Source: Kiloniellaceae bacterium
Lineage (GTDB): Bacteria > Pseudomonadota > Alphaproteobacteria > Kiloniellales > Kiloniellaceae
DNA: 36,649 nt
Assembly (NCBI GenBank): GCA_021776195.1
Contig: JAJFGK010000041.1
Location: forward strand, 1-36,649
Reading direction: 5' to 3'
Each line of letters opens with the position of its first letter. Within the stretch, counting starts at the first letter, position 1. A program made the position numbers and the translations under genes. Of this stretch, positions 25,007-32,904 are shown in pieces. Below the pieces are notes generated by a model that saw only the letters and a list, made by a program, of their open reading frames with translations, was not told the origin of the DNA and searched no databases.

Positions 25007-25864
25007 ATGTCCTTTCTCGACCGCATCCAGACCTGCCAGGCCTGGGACCCTGGCCTGTACCGGCCCTTCGTGATCGCCGGGCGGCAGCTGGGCCGGGTGC
25101 GCCACGATTTCTGTTCGGTCCTGTCGCGCTTCCCCAAGGTCTTCGGCCTTTCCGGGGATGCGTTGATCCTCGACGAAGGCCTCGGCGATTTCGCCAGCCG
25201 CACCGAGGCGGTTCACGAGGTGTTGCTGGCGCTGCGCGAGGCCGGCCACCTGCCGGTTTGGCGCGACGAACCCTACCCGGTGCTGCGGCGATGGGACGAG
25301 GAGCCGCTCATGACCATGGAGCGAGGCGCCGTCCCGCACTTCGGCGTGCGCGGTTTCGGGGTCCATATGAACGGTCTGGTCGAGGGTCCCGAAGGGCTCA
25401 AGATCTGGGTCGGCAAGCGGTCCATGAGCAAGCCGACCGGGCCCGGCAAGCTCGACCAACTCGTCGCCGGGGGCCAGCCGCACGGCATCGGGGTGTTCGA
25501 GAATCTGGTCAAGGAGTGCGCCGAGGAGGCCGCCATCCCCACGGCCCTGGCCCAAATGGCAAGGCCTGTCAGCCTGCTGTCCTATATCTGCGAGCGGCCC
25601 GAGGGTCTGCGCGACGACGTGCAGTTTGTCTATGACCTGACCTTGCCCGACGACTTCGAGCCGCGTAACACCGACGGCGAGGTCGACGCGTTCTTTCTCT
25701 GGTCCCTGGAGGAGACCATGACCAGGGTCGCCGAGACCGACGACTTCAAGTTCAACTGCGCCCTGGTCCTGATCGACCTGTTTTTGCGTATCGGGGCCAT
25801 CGGGCCGAACGACCCTGGCTATCAGACGATCGCCCACGGTCTGCGCCGGCCGGGAGAGGACTGA
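25007..25864 (+). CDS. DUF4743-type Nudix hydrolase
   Basis: A 285-residue protein. Residues 1-115 form the DUF4743 N-terminal domain, and residues 116-285 a Nudix hydrolase domain. The Nudix box at about 155-177 reads GQPHGIGVFENLVKECAEEA, keeping the essential E166 and E173-E174 but with Lys-Glu where Arg-Glu is usual, as in this subfamily. Eukaryotic relatives include thiamine pyrophosphokinase-linked Nudix enzymes; the substrate is a nucleoside-diphosphate-type compound of unknown identity. The stop overlaps the next ATG (TGATG). Confidence 0.87.
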   Translation: MSFLDRIQTCQAWDPGLYRPFVIAGRQLGRVRHDFCSVLSRFPKVFGLSGDALILDEGLGDFASRTEAVHEVLLALREAGHLPVWRDEPYPVLRRWDEEPLMTMERGAVPHFGVRGFGVHMNGLVEGPEGLKIWVGKRSMSKPTGPGKLDQLVAGGQPHGIGVFENLVKECAEEAAIPTALAQMARPVSLLSYICERPEGLRDDVQFVYDLTLPDDFEPRNTDGEVDAFFLWSLEETMTRVAETDDFKFNCALVLIDLFLRIGAIGPNDPGYQTIAHGLRRPGED

Positions 25865-26508
25865 TGTTCGAAGACAAAATGACACCCGAGCTGCTGTTCG
25901 GCATCCTGATCTTGATCGGGATCTTCTTCCTCTTTCGCTATCTGCCGCGCGGAGTGACCAAACGCCTCTCGATCGGCCATGGCCGCGGCATTTCCGAAAA
26001 GCTGAAGACCGTCACCACCCGCATGACCGGTCTGGAGGCCGGCAACCTGCTGCCGCGCTCAGGCAACGACCGGGCCTGGGTGATCGAGCTGGTCAAACCC
26101 GGCGGCCGGCCCTCGGGGCTCTATCTGCTGCTCTATCACATGCCCGAAGCGGCCTGGCCGGACCACGCCGCCTTTCGCGTCGCCGAGAAAGACTCCCAGG
26201 CCATGGCCGCCCAGGGGGGCGGCGGTCTGGCCGCGCGCCTCTTGCCGTTGAACGCCGGTGGCTCGGGTCATCTGGGGCCTGACTGGGATCTCTATACGCA
26301 CCACGAGGATCTACCGCCGACCGCCCAATTGAAGTGTCTCGCCGAGGCCACCCTGGTGCAGGGCAATCAATCGCTTCTGGCGATCATGCTGTCCGGCGAC
26401 TATCTCGGGCTCTGGGCCACTTCCATCAAGCTGCGCGATCTACTGACCGCCGGTGCCCGGGTCCGCGATCTGGTTCAGCTCCAGCTCAGGTCGGCGGCCC
26501 ATACGTAG
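25864..26508 (+). CDS. Membrane-anchored protein of unknown function
   Basis: A 214-residue protein with one N-terminal transmembrane helix (LLFGILILIGIFFLFRYL, about 10-27) followed by a soluble domain. The soluble domain has no motif I recognise; it includes GGGGLAARLLPLNAGG and LYTHHEDLPPTAQ segments. Its start overlaps the Nudix stop, so it is translated with that gene. The end overlaps the oppositely oriented gluQRS by 23 bp. Confidence 0.75.
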   Translation: MFEDKMTPELLFGILILIGIFFLFRYLPRGVTKRLSIGHGRGISEKLKTVTTRMTGLEAGNLLPRSGNDRAWVIELVKPGGRPSGLYLLLYHMPEAAWPDHAAFRVAEKDSQAMAAQGGGGLAARLLPLNAGGSGHLGPDWDLYTHHEDLPPTAQLKCLAEATLVQGNQSLLAIMLSGDYLGLWATSIKLRDLLTAGARVRDLVQLQLRSAAHT

Positions 26509-27364
26509 TTTCGCCGGCAAAACCGGCGCGCGCGCGAACCTCCTCCGGCCCCAGGCCCTGCTCGCGCAGCGCGCGGATCGACAGCGCGTCATGACGCTTG
26601 GCCAGGCGCTTTCCGGCGGCGTCGCTCAACAGCTCGTGATGCCACCAGCGCGGCACCGGCAGGTCGAGCAGCGCCTGGAGCAGGCGGTGCAGATGGCTGG
26701 CCTCGAACAGGTCGCGCCCCCGGGTCACCAGGGTCACGCCCTGGTCGGCATCGTCCAGGGTCACGGCAAGATGATAGCTGGTGGCGATGTCCTTGCGCGC
26801 CAGCACAACGTCGCCGAAGCGTCCGGGGTCGGCCCGCTGGACTCCCTGGGCCAGATCCTCCCAGAGCAGCGGACCGGCCTGTTCGGCCGCGCGGGTCATG
26901 TCGAGGCGCAGCGCATGGCCCTCGCCCCGGGCCAGGCGCGCGCGGCGTTCACCCTCGTCCATCGCCCGGCAGATGCCCGGATAGAGCGGCCCGTCGGGTC
27001 CCTGGGGCGCGCTGCCGGCCCGCGCGATCTCGGCCTGGATATCCTTGCGGGTGCAAAAGCAGGGATAGAGCAGGTCGCGCGCCGCCAGCCCGTCGAGGGC
27101 CTGCGCGTAGGTCGCCAGGCAGTCGGTCTGGCGCCGCGGCGGCGTCTCCCAAGTCAGACCCAGCCAGGTCAGGTCCTCATAGATCGCCGCCTCGAACTCG
27201 GGGCGGCAGCGGCCCTGGTCGATGTCCTCGATGCGCAGTAGGAAGCGACCGCCGCTCGCCTCGGCCTGGTGCCAGGCAAAAAGGGCGCTGTGGGCATGGC
27301 CGAGATGCAGCAGACCTGTCGGCGAGGGGGCGAAACGGGTGGTGACCGGGCCGTCATGTTTCAT
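26486..27364 (-). CDS. gluQ: Glutamyl-Q tRNA(Asp) synthetase
   Basis: A 292-residue truncated class I synthetase that activates glutamate and attaches it to queuosine 34 of tRNA-Asp. The HIGH-like motif is in PSPTGLLHLGHAHSA, and the KMSKS-like motif in KRLAKRHDA. A zinc site CFC...YPGIC (C-x-C, Y, C) matches GluQRS proteins. The anticodon-binding half of ordinary GluRS is absent. ATG 27364 is preceded by AAGGAG; a longer in-frame start at 27427 is unlikely. Confidence 0.93.
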   Translation of the reverse strand: MKHDGPVTTRFAPSPTGLLHLGHAHSALFAWHQAEASGGRFLLRIEDIDQGRCRPEFEAAIYEDLTWLGLTWETPPRRQTDCLATYAQALDGLAARDLLYPCFCTRKDIQAEIARAGSAPQGPDGPLYPGICRAMDEGERRARLARGEGHALRLDMTRAAEQAGPLLWEDLAQGVQRADPGRFGDVVLARKDIATSYHLAVTLDDADQGVTLVTRGRDLFEASHLHRLLQALLDLPVPRWWHHELLSDAAGKRLAKRHDALSIRALREQGLGPEEVRARAGFAGETTYGPPT

Positions 27365-27408
27365 GGCTCCTTGCCAGTAGCCGGGCGAGCCGCCAAAGTC
27401 CAGCGGCC

Positions 27409-28143
27409 ATGCCGAAAGCCAAACCAAGCGCCAAGACCAGCACAGCAGCGCGGCCCAAGCCCGCCGACCAGCCCGCGCCCCCGGATCCGACCCTGCGGCC
27501 CGCCCTGGAAGCCCTGGCCGCCCGCGACCCCGAGATCGCCACGGCCTACCAGGCCTGCGGCCTGCCGCCGGTGCGCGGCAGCGAGCCCGGCTTTGCCGGT
27601 CTCATTCGCATGATCGCCGGGCAGCAGGTCTCGACCCAGTCGGCCCGCGCCATCATCACCCGGCTGGAGGCCGCGCTCGACCCGATGACAGCGGAAGGGT
27701 TCGCGGCGCTTGACGATGAAACCCTACGCAGCGTGGGCTTCAGCCGCATGAAGGTGGTCTACGGCCGGGCCCTGGCCAGCGCGATCCTCGAAGGGAGCCT
27801 GGACATTGCGGCCCTCGACCGGCTCGACGACGCGGAAGTCACAGCCGCGCTGACCGCGGTCAAGGGCATCGGACGCTGGACCGCGGAGGTCTATCTGCTT
27901 TTCGCCATGGGCCGCCCCGACGTCTGGCCGGCCGGCGATCTCGCCGTGGTCAAGGCGGCGCAGCACCTGAAGGGCCTGGCCGAGCGCCCCTCGGAGAAGG
28001 CCATGCGCATCCTGGCCGAGCCCTGGCGTCCCCATCGCTCGGCCGCGGCGCGGTTCCTATGGCACTACTACCGGCACGAGGGCGTGGCCCTGCAAGGCCG
28101 ATCCAACGAGCCGATTGCAACAGAAAGGACCGACGTTCCATGA
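27409..28143 (+). CDS. AlkA-type 3-methyladenine DNA glycosylase
   Basis: A 244-residue helix-hairpin-helix GPD DNA glycosylase. The HhH element VKGIGRWTAEVYLLFAMGRPD is at about 151-171 and the catalytic aspartate is D177 (PAGDLAV). IRMIAGQQVSTQSAR matches the DNA-binding helix of the family. It excises alkylated bases. It lacks the N-terminal AlkA domain of the E. coli enzyme, like many short bacterial forms. Its first 25 residues are a basic Ala/Pro-rich tail. The stop overlaps the next ATG (ATGA). Confidence 0.9.
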   Translation: MPKAKPSAKTSTAARPKPADQPAPPDPTLRPALEALAARDPEIATAYQACGLPPVRGSEPGFAGLIRMIAGQQVSTQSARAIITRLEAALDPMTAEGFAALDDETLRSVGFSRMKVVYGRALASAILEGSLDIAALDRLDDAEVTAALTAVKGIGRWTAEVYLLFAMGRPDVWPAGDLAVVKAAQHLKGLAERPSEKAMRILAEPWRPHRSAAARFLWHYYRHEGVALQGRSNEPIATERTDVP

Positions 28144-28811
28144 CCCAGCTCCACCAACTGACCGGGCCCCGGCACGGGCCGGCATCGGGCGGTCCCGCCA
28201 AGCAACTGGTGGTGTTGCTGCACGGTTGGGGCGCCGACGGCAACGACCTGATTGGCCTGGCCCCGGAGCTGTCGCCTGGCCTTCCGGATGCCGTTTTCGT
28301 CTCGCCGAACGGGCCCGAGCCCTGCGACGCCAACCCCATGGGGCGGCAGTGGTTTGGCCTGAACGACCGTAGTGGGGCGGCCATGCTGAGGGGTGCGCAG
28401 GCAATCGCGCCGAGCATCGACGCCTTCCTCGATACCGAACTGGAGCGTCAGGGTCTGAGCGACGACGCGCTCGCCCTGGTCGGATTTTCCCAGGGCACGA
28501 TGGTCGCTCTGCACGTCGCGCTGCGCCGGGCGCGGCCCTGCGCCAGCCTGGTCGGATTTTCCGGCCTGCTGATCGCGCCCGAGGTGCTGCCCAGCGAAGT
28601 GAAGAGCAAACCCCCCGTCCTGCTGGTCCACGGCGAAGCCGACCCGGTCGTGCCCTTTTCCGTCATGGCCGTGGCACAGACCGCGCTTGAGACCGCCGGC
28701 GTCCCGGTCGAGGCCCAGGGACGGCCCGGGCTGGGCCACGGCATCGACGGCACCGGCCTCGGTCTTTGCTTTGCCCACCTGCGCGACTGCCTGCTCGGCG
28801 AAAGCGCGTAA
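28140..28811 (+). CDS. Phospholipase/carboxylesterase family hydrolase
   Basis: A 223-residue alpha/beta hydrolase. GFSQG supplies the nucleophile S117, D168 lies in HGEADPVVP and H200 in GLGHGI, giving a complete triad; LLHGWGADGND forms the oxyanion region. The family cleaves short acyl esters and sometimes thioesters. No signal peptide, so cytoplasmic. It starts within the stop of the glycosylase gene, which makes translational coupling likely. Confidence 0.9.
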   Translation: MTQLHQLTGPRHGPASGGPAKQLVVLLHGWGADGNDLIGLAPELSPGLPDAVFVSPNGPEPCDANPMGRQWFGLNDRSGAAMLRGAQAIAPSIDAFLDTELERQGLSDDALALVGFSQGTMVALHVALRRARPCASLVGFSGLLIAPEVLPSEVKSKPPVLLVHGEADPVVPFSVMAVAQTALETAGVPVEAQGRPGLGHGIDGTGLGLCFAHLRDCLLGESA

Positions 28812-28985
28812 ACCGGGCCGGACCGGAACCGGAGGCAGGTCACAAATCTTTAACGGCTTCAAGACCTTGAGGGAAGGGAGCAGACTTGCTATCTAGATAT
28901 GGCGGGATCGGCAGGGGCTATCCCCTACCGCTAGGTCCAGGTCAGACGTGACACGAGATAGGGAACAAAAACAAGGGCGAGCGGC

Positions 28986-29546
28986 ATGTCGATGGCGGCC
29001 GAGGCATATCCAGCGCTGGTGCTGAACGCGGACTTCCGCCCGCTCAGCTACTTTCCGCTGTCGCTCTGGTCCTGGCAGGACGCCATCAAGGCCGTGTTCC
29101 TGGAGCGGGTCCACATCATCTCGGAGTATGACAAGCGCGTCCATTCGCCGTCGCTGGAGATGCGCCTGCCCAGCGTCATCTCGCTGAAGGAATACATCAG
29201 CATGGAACGCTGGCCGGCCTTCACCCGGTTCAACGTGTTCCTGCGCGATTCCTTCTCCTGTCAGTATTGCAGTGGGCGCTATCGCACCGAGGATCTGACC
29301 TTCGACCACGTCCTGCCCCGCTCGCGCGGCGGCCGCACGACCTGGGACAACGTGGTGACCGCCTGTCAGGATTGCAATCTGCGCAAGGCCAACCGCCTGG
29401 TCAGCGAATGCGGCATGCGCCCACGGCGCGAGCCGACACGCCCGGGCACTTTTCATCTGCAGCAGAACGGACGGGCCTTCCCGCCCAACTATCTACACGA
29501 AAGCTGGCGCGATTTCCTCTATTGGGACAGCGAGCTGGAATCCTGA
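28986..29546 (+). CDS. HNH endonuclease-domain protein
   Basis: The 186-residue protein has an HNH zinc-finger nuclease core: CQYC (C92, C95), the catalytic histidine in FDHVLPRSRGG (D107, H108), N122 in WDNVV and CQDC (C127, C130). The first 80 residues (YPALVLNADFRPLSYFPLSLWSW) are the conserved extension of a chromosomal HNH family found widely in alphaproteobacteria. This points to a housekeeping rather than a mobile role, perhaps in DNA processing. A 174-bp spacer precedes it with an AGGGG-CTAT-CCCCT hairpin (28913-28926). Confidence 0.88.
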   Translation: MSMAAEAYPALVLNADFRPLSYFPLSLWSWQDAIKAVFLERVHIISEYDKRVHSPSLEMRLPSVISLKEYISMERWPAFTRFNVFLRDSFSCQYCSGRYRTEDLTFDHVLPRSRGGRTTWDNVVTACQDCNLRKANRLVSECGMRPRREPTRPGTFHLQQNGRAFPPNYLHESWRDFLYWDSELES

Positions 29547-29595
29547 GAGGCTGGGCTCCGTGGACAAATGGCGGTCATCCCGGACGCGACTTTTC

Positions 29596-29617
29596 TCCAA
29601 ATCTTCGAAGATTTGGA
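29596..29617. repeat. 22-bp perfect palindrome in a REP-like spacer
   Basis: Centred on CTTCGAAG, the palindrome has 11-bp perfect arms (TCCAAATCTTC and its complement). It is flanked by GGTCATCCCGG at 29573 and an ACCGGGTTCCGG stretch at 29621, wording like that of dispersed alphaproteobacterial palindromes. It sits between convergent HNH and coq7 genes, where it could end transcription from both sides, though it has no T-run. Confidence 0.7.
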
Positions 29618-29681
29618 CCGAACCGGGTTCCGGAACGACGCTCCCTGGGCAGCGATTGTCGACAGGTCACAGGGGCGGGAC

Positions 29682-30248
29682 TCAGATCCGCTGGGAAAGC
29701 CAGATGGCGAGTCGCGAACCGGTCTTGATGCCAGCCGACAGCAGGTCGTAGCCCGGCGTCTCCTCGGCGCCGTGCTTGAGGCCGATGTCGCGGTGTTCCT
29801 GCTCGTCGGCGCGAAATTCCTCGATCGTCGCCTTCAACTCGGGATGGTCCTCCCCCAGTTCCTCGCTCTGGCCGGCGTAGTGCTCGTCGATGACCTCCTC
29901 GACGGCAACAGTGCAGGCCATGGCGGCGCGTTCGCCCATCAGCGCGGTCGCCGCCCCCAGGGCGAAGCCGGCGACATGCCAGATGGGCTGCAGCAGGGTG
30001 GGCCGCACCCGGCCTTCCAGGACCAGGCGGTCGAAGGTCTCGAGGTGCCGGCGCTCCTGCTCGTACATCTCGCGGATGACGGCCGCCTTGGGGTGGTTTT
30101 CGCCCAGCACCGCGAGCTGACCTTCATAGATCCGCCGGGCCCCGTACTCGCCGGCCTGATCGACGCGGATCATGCGCGCGACACGGCTTTGCGGGTCCGG
30201 ATCGCCCGGCAGGCGGCGGCGCGGGTCCGGGTTCGAGGAGCGGGTCAT
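29682..30248 (-). CDS. coq7: Demethoxyubiquinone hydroxylase Coq7
   Basis: The 188-residue diiron protein hydroxylates 2-octaprenyl-3-methyl-6-methoxy-1,4-benzoquinol in ubiquinone synthesis. Its ligand pattern is E34 (DQAGEYGA), E65-x-x-H68, E117/E118 in VEEVIDEHY, and E149-x-x-H152. The helices between are hydrophobic enough for peripheral membrane binding. ATG 30248 overlaps the stop of dsbB, making it the last gene of a three-gene operon (yqaA, dsbB, coq7). Confidence 0.95.
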   Translation of the reverse strand: MTRSSNPDPRRRLPGDPDPQSRVARMIRVDQAGEYGARRIYEGQLAVLGENHPKAAVIREMYEQERRHLETFDRLVLEGRVRPTLLQPIWHVAGFALGAATALMGERAAMACTVAVEEVIDEHYAGQSEELGEDHPELKATIEEFRADEQEHRDIGLKHGAEETPGYDLLSAGIKTGSRLAIWLSQRI

Positions 30249-30754
30249 GATCTCTGCCTTGCCATCGCCATCACCGCCAGTATGCAAAAGGCCGCCAGGG
30301 CCAGGGACACCCACACATTATAGTTCGCCATCGACAGCCCGAACAGGGACCAGGGAATCTCATCGCAGGCCACGAAAGGCTGGTCCAGCAGTTGCTTTAG
30401 CTGCTGGTCGAGGCTGGCCTTGAGATCCATCGCCGGCGCGTGGCAGCCATCGGTGCCGCGCCACCACTTCCGTTCGACGCCGCTGTGGAAGAAGGCGATG
30501 GCGGCCCCGGCAAGGAAGCTGAGCGCCGCCAAAGCCGTGGCCAGCATACGCGCCCACGGCGTTCCGGCGCCGACCAGGCCGACCAGACCGAAGGCCAGGG
30601 CGGCGCCATAGGCATAGCGTTGATAGTGGCAGAGCACGCAGGGCTGCAGGCCGCCCCAATACTGCGAGGCGAGGGCCGAGCCGAGAGCCAGCAGGCAGGC
30701 CGCGACGATCAGGCCGGGCATGGCCCGGGGTCGCTTCACGAGATCAAGCCACAT
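30245..30754 (-). CDS. dsbB: Disulfide bond formation protein B
   Basis: A 169-residue inner-membrane protein with four predicted helices. The CVLC pair (C39, C42) and a second periplasmic pair C104 and C130 match DsbB, which reoxidises DsbA using quinone. The ATG at 30754 overlaps the end of the preceding gene by 11 bases; a further in-frame ATG lies 11 codons downstream. It shares an operon with coq7, a quinone-synthesis gene. Confidence 0.93.
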   Translation of the reverse strand: MWLDLVKRPRAMPGLIVAACLLALGSALASQYWGGLQPCVLCHYQRYAYGAALAFGLVGLVGAGTPWARMLATALAALSFLAGAAIAFFHSGVERKWWRGTDGCHAPAMDLKASLDQQLKQLLDQPFVACDEIPWSLFGLSMANYNVWVSLALAAFCILAVMAMARQRS

Positions 30755-31325
30755 AGCGAACCACCAGAAAACCACCGAACAACAAGACAAAGAAGGCCAG
30801 GGTCAACCAACCGAGATAGCGCTCGACGAAGGCCCGGATTGGCGGGCCGAACTTCCACAGCAGGGCCGCGAGAATGAAGAAGCGCGCGCCGCGGGACAAG
30901 ATCGAGGCGATCATGAAGACGGTCAGGTCGAGGCCGGTGACGCCGCTGGCGATGGTAATGACCTTGTAGGGGAAGGGCGTGAAGCCAGCGCCGGCGACGA
31001 TCCAGGCACCCCATTCGTTGTACCTGTCCTGGAAAGACTGAAAGCGGTCCATATAGCCGTAGAACTGCAGAACCGTGCTGCCGACACTGTCGAACAGCAG
31101 GGCGCCGATGGCGTATCCCAGAAGGCCGCCAAGCACAGAGAAAAGGCTGCAGACCAGGGCAATTCGCCAGGCCCGCTCCCGCGCCGCCAGCACCATGGCG
31201 ATCACCAGAACGTCCGGCGGAATCGGAAAAATCGATGATTCGACAAAGGACACCAGCGCCAGAGCCCAGAGCGCGTGACGGTGCCCGGCCAGGTCCATGG
31301 TCCAATCATAAAGACGACGCAGCAT
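30744..31325 (-). CDS. YqaA/DedA-family membrane protein
   Basis: The 193-residue protein has four to five hydrophobic segments and the VTT (SNARE-associated, DedA) pattern. FPIPPDVLVIAMVLA is the conserved first re-entrant region and AGAGFTPFPYKVITIASG the second. DedA-family proteins are lipid scramblases or transporters; this YqaA subgroup is uncharacterised. It is first in the yqaA-dsbB-coq7 operon. A GAAATCTTTCC region precedes it. Confidence 0.9.
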   Translation of the reverse strand: MLRRLYDWTMDLAGHRHALWALALVSFVESSIFPIPPDVLVIAMVLAARERAWRIALVCSLFSVLGGLLGYAIGALLFDSVGSTVLQFYGYMDRFQSFQDRYNEWGAWIVAGAGFTPFPYKVITIASGVTGLDLTVFMIASILSRGARFFILAALLWKFGPPIRAFVERYLGWLTLAFFVLLFGGFLVVRYVA

Positions 31326-31552
31326 GGAATTGCGAAATCTTTCCTAGCGCCTAGACTGACAGTTGTGCCAGCCTAGCGGATAGAATCTAGCGACCGGTAC
31401 GGCCCGCTCTTATCAGCGCGCGCAGCCCGGGGCAAGCCGGGCGGCCAGATGGAATAGACGAGAGGACGACGCGCCCAATGTCGGTGGGTCCCGTGACCGC
31501 GAGCCCCATCATTGTGACGCAGAGCGACGAGAACGACGATGAGGATGCAGTG

Positions 31553-31957
31553 ATGGAACCGGCCCAAGCCCTGTTCGCCAACGACGCCTTCTATCTGGCC
31601 TTTCGCGAACGAGACCTTGTCGCCATGGAATCCCTATGGGCACGGCGCACGCCGGTCGCCTGCATCCACCCGGGCTGGAGCGCGCTGACCCAGCTGACCG
31701 ATGTGCTGGAGAGCTGGGAGGCCATCCTGTCCAATCCGGAATCGCCGCACATCGTCTGCCGGGGCGCCGCGGCCTATCCCTGTTGCGGCGGGTCCTATGT
31801 GATCTGCTACGAGGCGGTGGGCGAAAGCCTCCTGGTCGCCACCAACATCTTCATCGAGGAAGACGGCGAGACCCGCATGATCCTGCATCAGGCGGGCCAG
31901 AGCATCGCGCCGCCGGAAGGCCTGCCGGAGGAACCCGACCAGGGGCCCCTGCAATAG
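31553..31957 (+). CDS. NTF2-like (SnoaL-type) protein
   Basis: A 134-residue protein with an NTF2-like alpha+beta barrel pattern: an N-terminal helix ANDAFYLAFRERDLVAMESLW, then WSALTQLTDVLESWEAIL and the antiparallel strands ICYEAVGESLLVATNIFIEEDGETRMILHQAG. It is a cytosolic ligand-binding or catalytic scaffold of unknown substrate. I favour ATG 31553 because GAGGA lies seven bases upstream; ATG 31478 would add 25 residues of low-complexity leader. It is divergent from yqaA. Confidence 0.82.
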   Translation: MEPAQALFANDAFYLAFRERDLVAMESLWARRTPVACIHPGWSALTQLTDVLESWEAILSNPESPHIVCRGAAAYPCCGGSYVICYEAVGESLLVATNIFIEEDGETRMILHQAGQSIAPPEGLPEEPDQGPLQ

Positions 31958-31981
31958 CCTTTTGGCCGCCAGAATTGAGAT

Positions 31982-32524
31982 TCAGACGAGCTGCAGCCAG
32001 GACGCGACCGGTCCCTTGGGACCGTCGTGCGCCTTGAGTTGCAGGGCCTGACCCGGGACCAGATCGTGGATGCCGCAGCGCGCCAAGAGACGCCCGGCGA
32101 TAAAGATGTCGGGACCGCCGTCGTCCGGCACGACAAAGCCAAAGCCCTTGTCGCCGTTGTAGAACTTGACCGTCCCGCCGACCTCGCGCTCCGGGCCGGT
32201 CTCGCCTCGGTCGTGCCGCCGCGGTGTCGAGGGGCGCGGCTCCGGGTCGCCTTCGGGCAGAGACTCGATCCCGTGGACAGCGGTGACCTGCAGGCCACGC
32301 TCGCGTTCCTCCAGACTGCAGCTCAGCACCGTGCCCTGCTGCACTTCGCCAAGACCGGCGTCCTGGCAGACCGAAACATGGAGAAAAGCGTCGCGGCTCT
32401 GGCCTGCCGGTTGGACGAAACCGAACCCCTTGGTTGGATTGAACCACTTCACCACGGCACTAACCGCCGAGGCCCCGCCACCCGACTCCTGGTGGGCCGA
32501 CGGAGACTCGCTGTGATCTGCCAT
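31982..32524 (-). CDS. Double cold-shock-domain protein
   Basis: A 180-residue single-stranded nucleic-acid-binding protein with two cold-shock domains at about 20-85 and 114-180. RNP1-type KGFGFV motifs are at residues 32-37 and 126-131. RNP2-type motifs are DAFLHV (45-50) and DIFIAG (139-144); the second has Ala where the usual aromatic-contact His sits. A linker rich in Arg, Glu and Pro joins them. ATG 32524 has GGGAGGCG upstream; the apparent 86-residue N-terminal extension in this frame is untranslated leader. It would act as an RNA chaperone. Confidence 0.9.
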   Translation of the reverse strand: MADHSESPSAHQESGGGASAVSAVVKWFNPTKGFGFVQPAGQSRDAFLHVSVCQDAGLGEVQQGTVLSCSLEERERGLQVTAVHGIESLPEGDPEPRPSTPRRHDRGETGPEREVGGTVKFYNGDKGFGFVVPDDGGPDIFIAGRLLARCGIHDLVPGQALQLKAHDGPKGPVASWLQLV

Positions 32525-32815
32525 TTGACCCGACGCCTCCCTTGGGAGACGGGATGTTTCGTGAGTCTCTGCCCCGTGGGTGGTTTCGGCCAGATAAACC
32601 GGGAAGCCGCGGTGGACGACCTTCAGCTCCAAGCACTCGCCGCGCTGCGCCACGGGCAACGCTGGCTCAACCGTTACTCCCGTCAACGAACCGAAGTTCG
32701 CTGGACCGGTTCCACCTTGCAACAAGGGCCAAACCGACCCGGAGAACTCCCTCCAAACCGCCTCGCAGCAAGAGGCGGACACGAATAGTTAACCATTAAA
32801 CAAAACTATGGGACG
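32525..32815 (-). promoter_or_regulatory. Long 5' leader of the cold-shock gene
   Basis: The 380 bp between the EAL gene and the cold-shock gene hold no gene. An AT-rich stretch (32786-32815: TTTGTTTAATGGTTAACTATTC read leftward, in two parts) is the only likely promoter, about 260-290 nt before the start codon. A long structured leader is known for E. coli cspA and controls mRNA stability with temperature. I do not find the E. coli cold-box wording here. Confidence 0.45.
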
Positions 32816-32904
32816 CAATGCCAGTAGATTCCCACCCGCGCACCCCTGCGTTCGGCGTCGGCCCGAGGCGTTCGCGCGCTTACGTTCGGCGTTGGCCGGA
32901 TTGG

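Noticed and set aside
24158..25885. 575-codon minus-strand frame across the Spondin_N and Nudix genes
   Set aside because: It crosses two recognised genes and a terminator on the other strand and has no domain.
27354..27542. 62-codon minus-strand frame resembling a small membrane protein
   Set aside because: It is opposite the AlkA-type gene and overlaps the gluQRS start; the hydrophobic run is explained by antisense Ala/Pro codons.
31420..31445. GCCCGG/CCGGGC hairpin before the NTF2-like gene
   Set aside because: Six-base GC stems are common by chance at this GC content.
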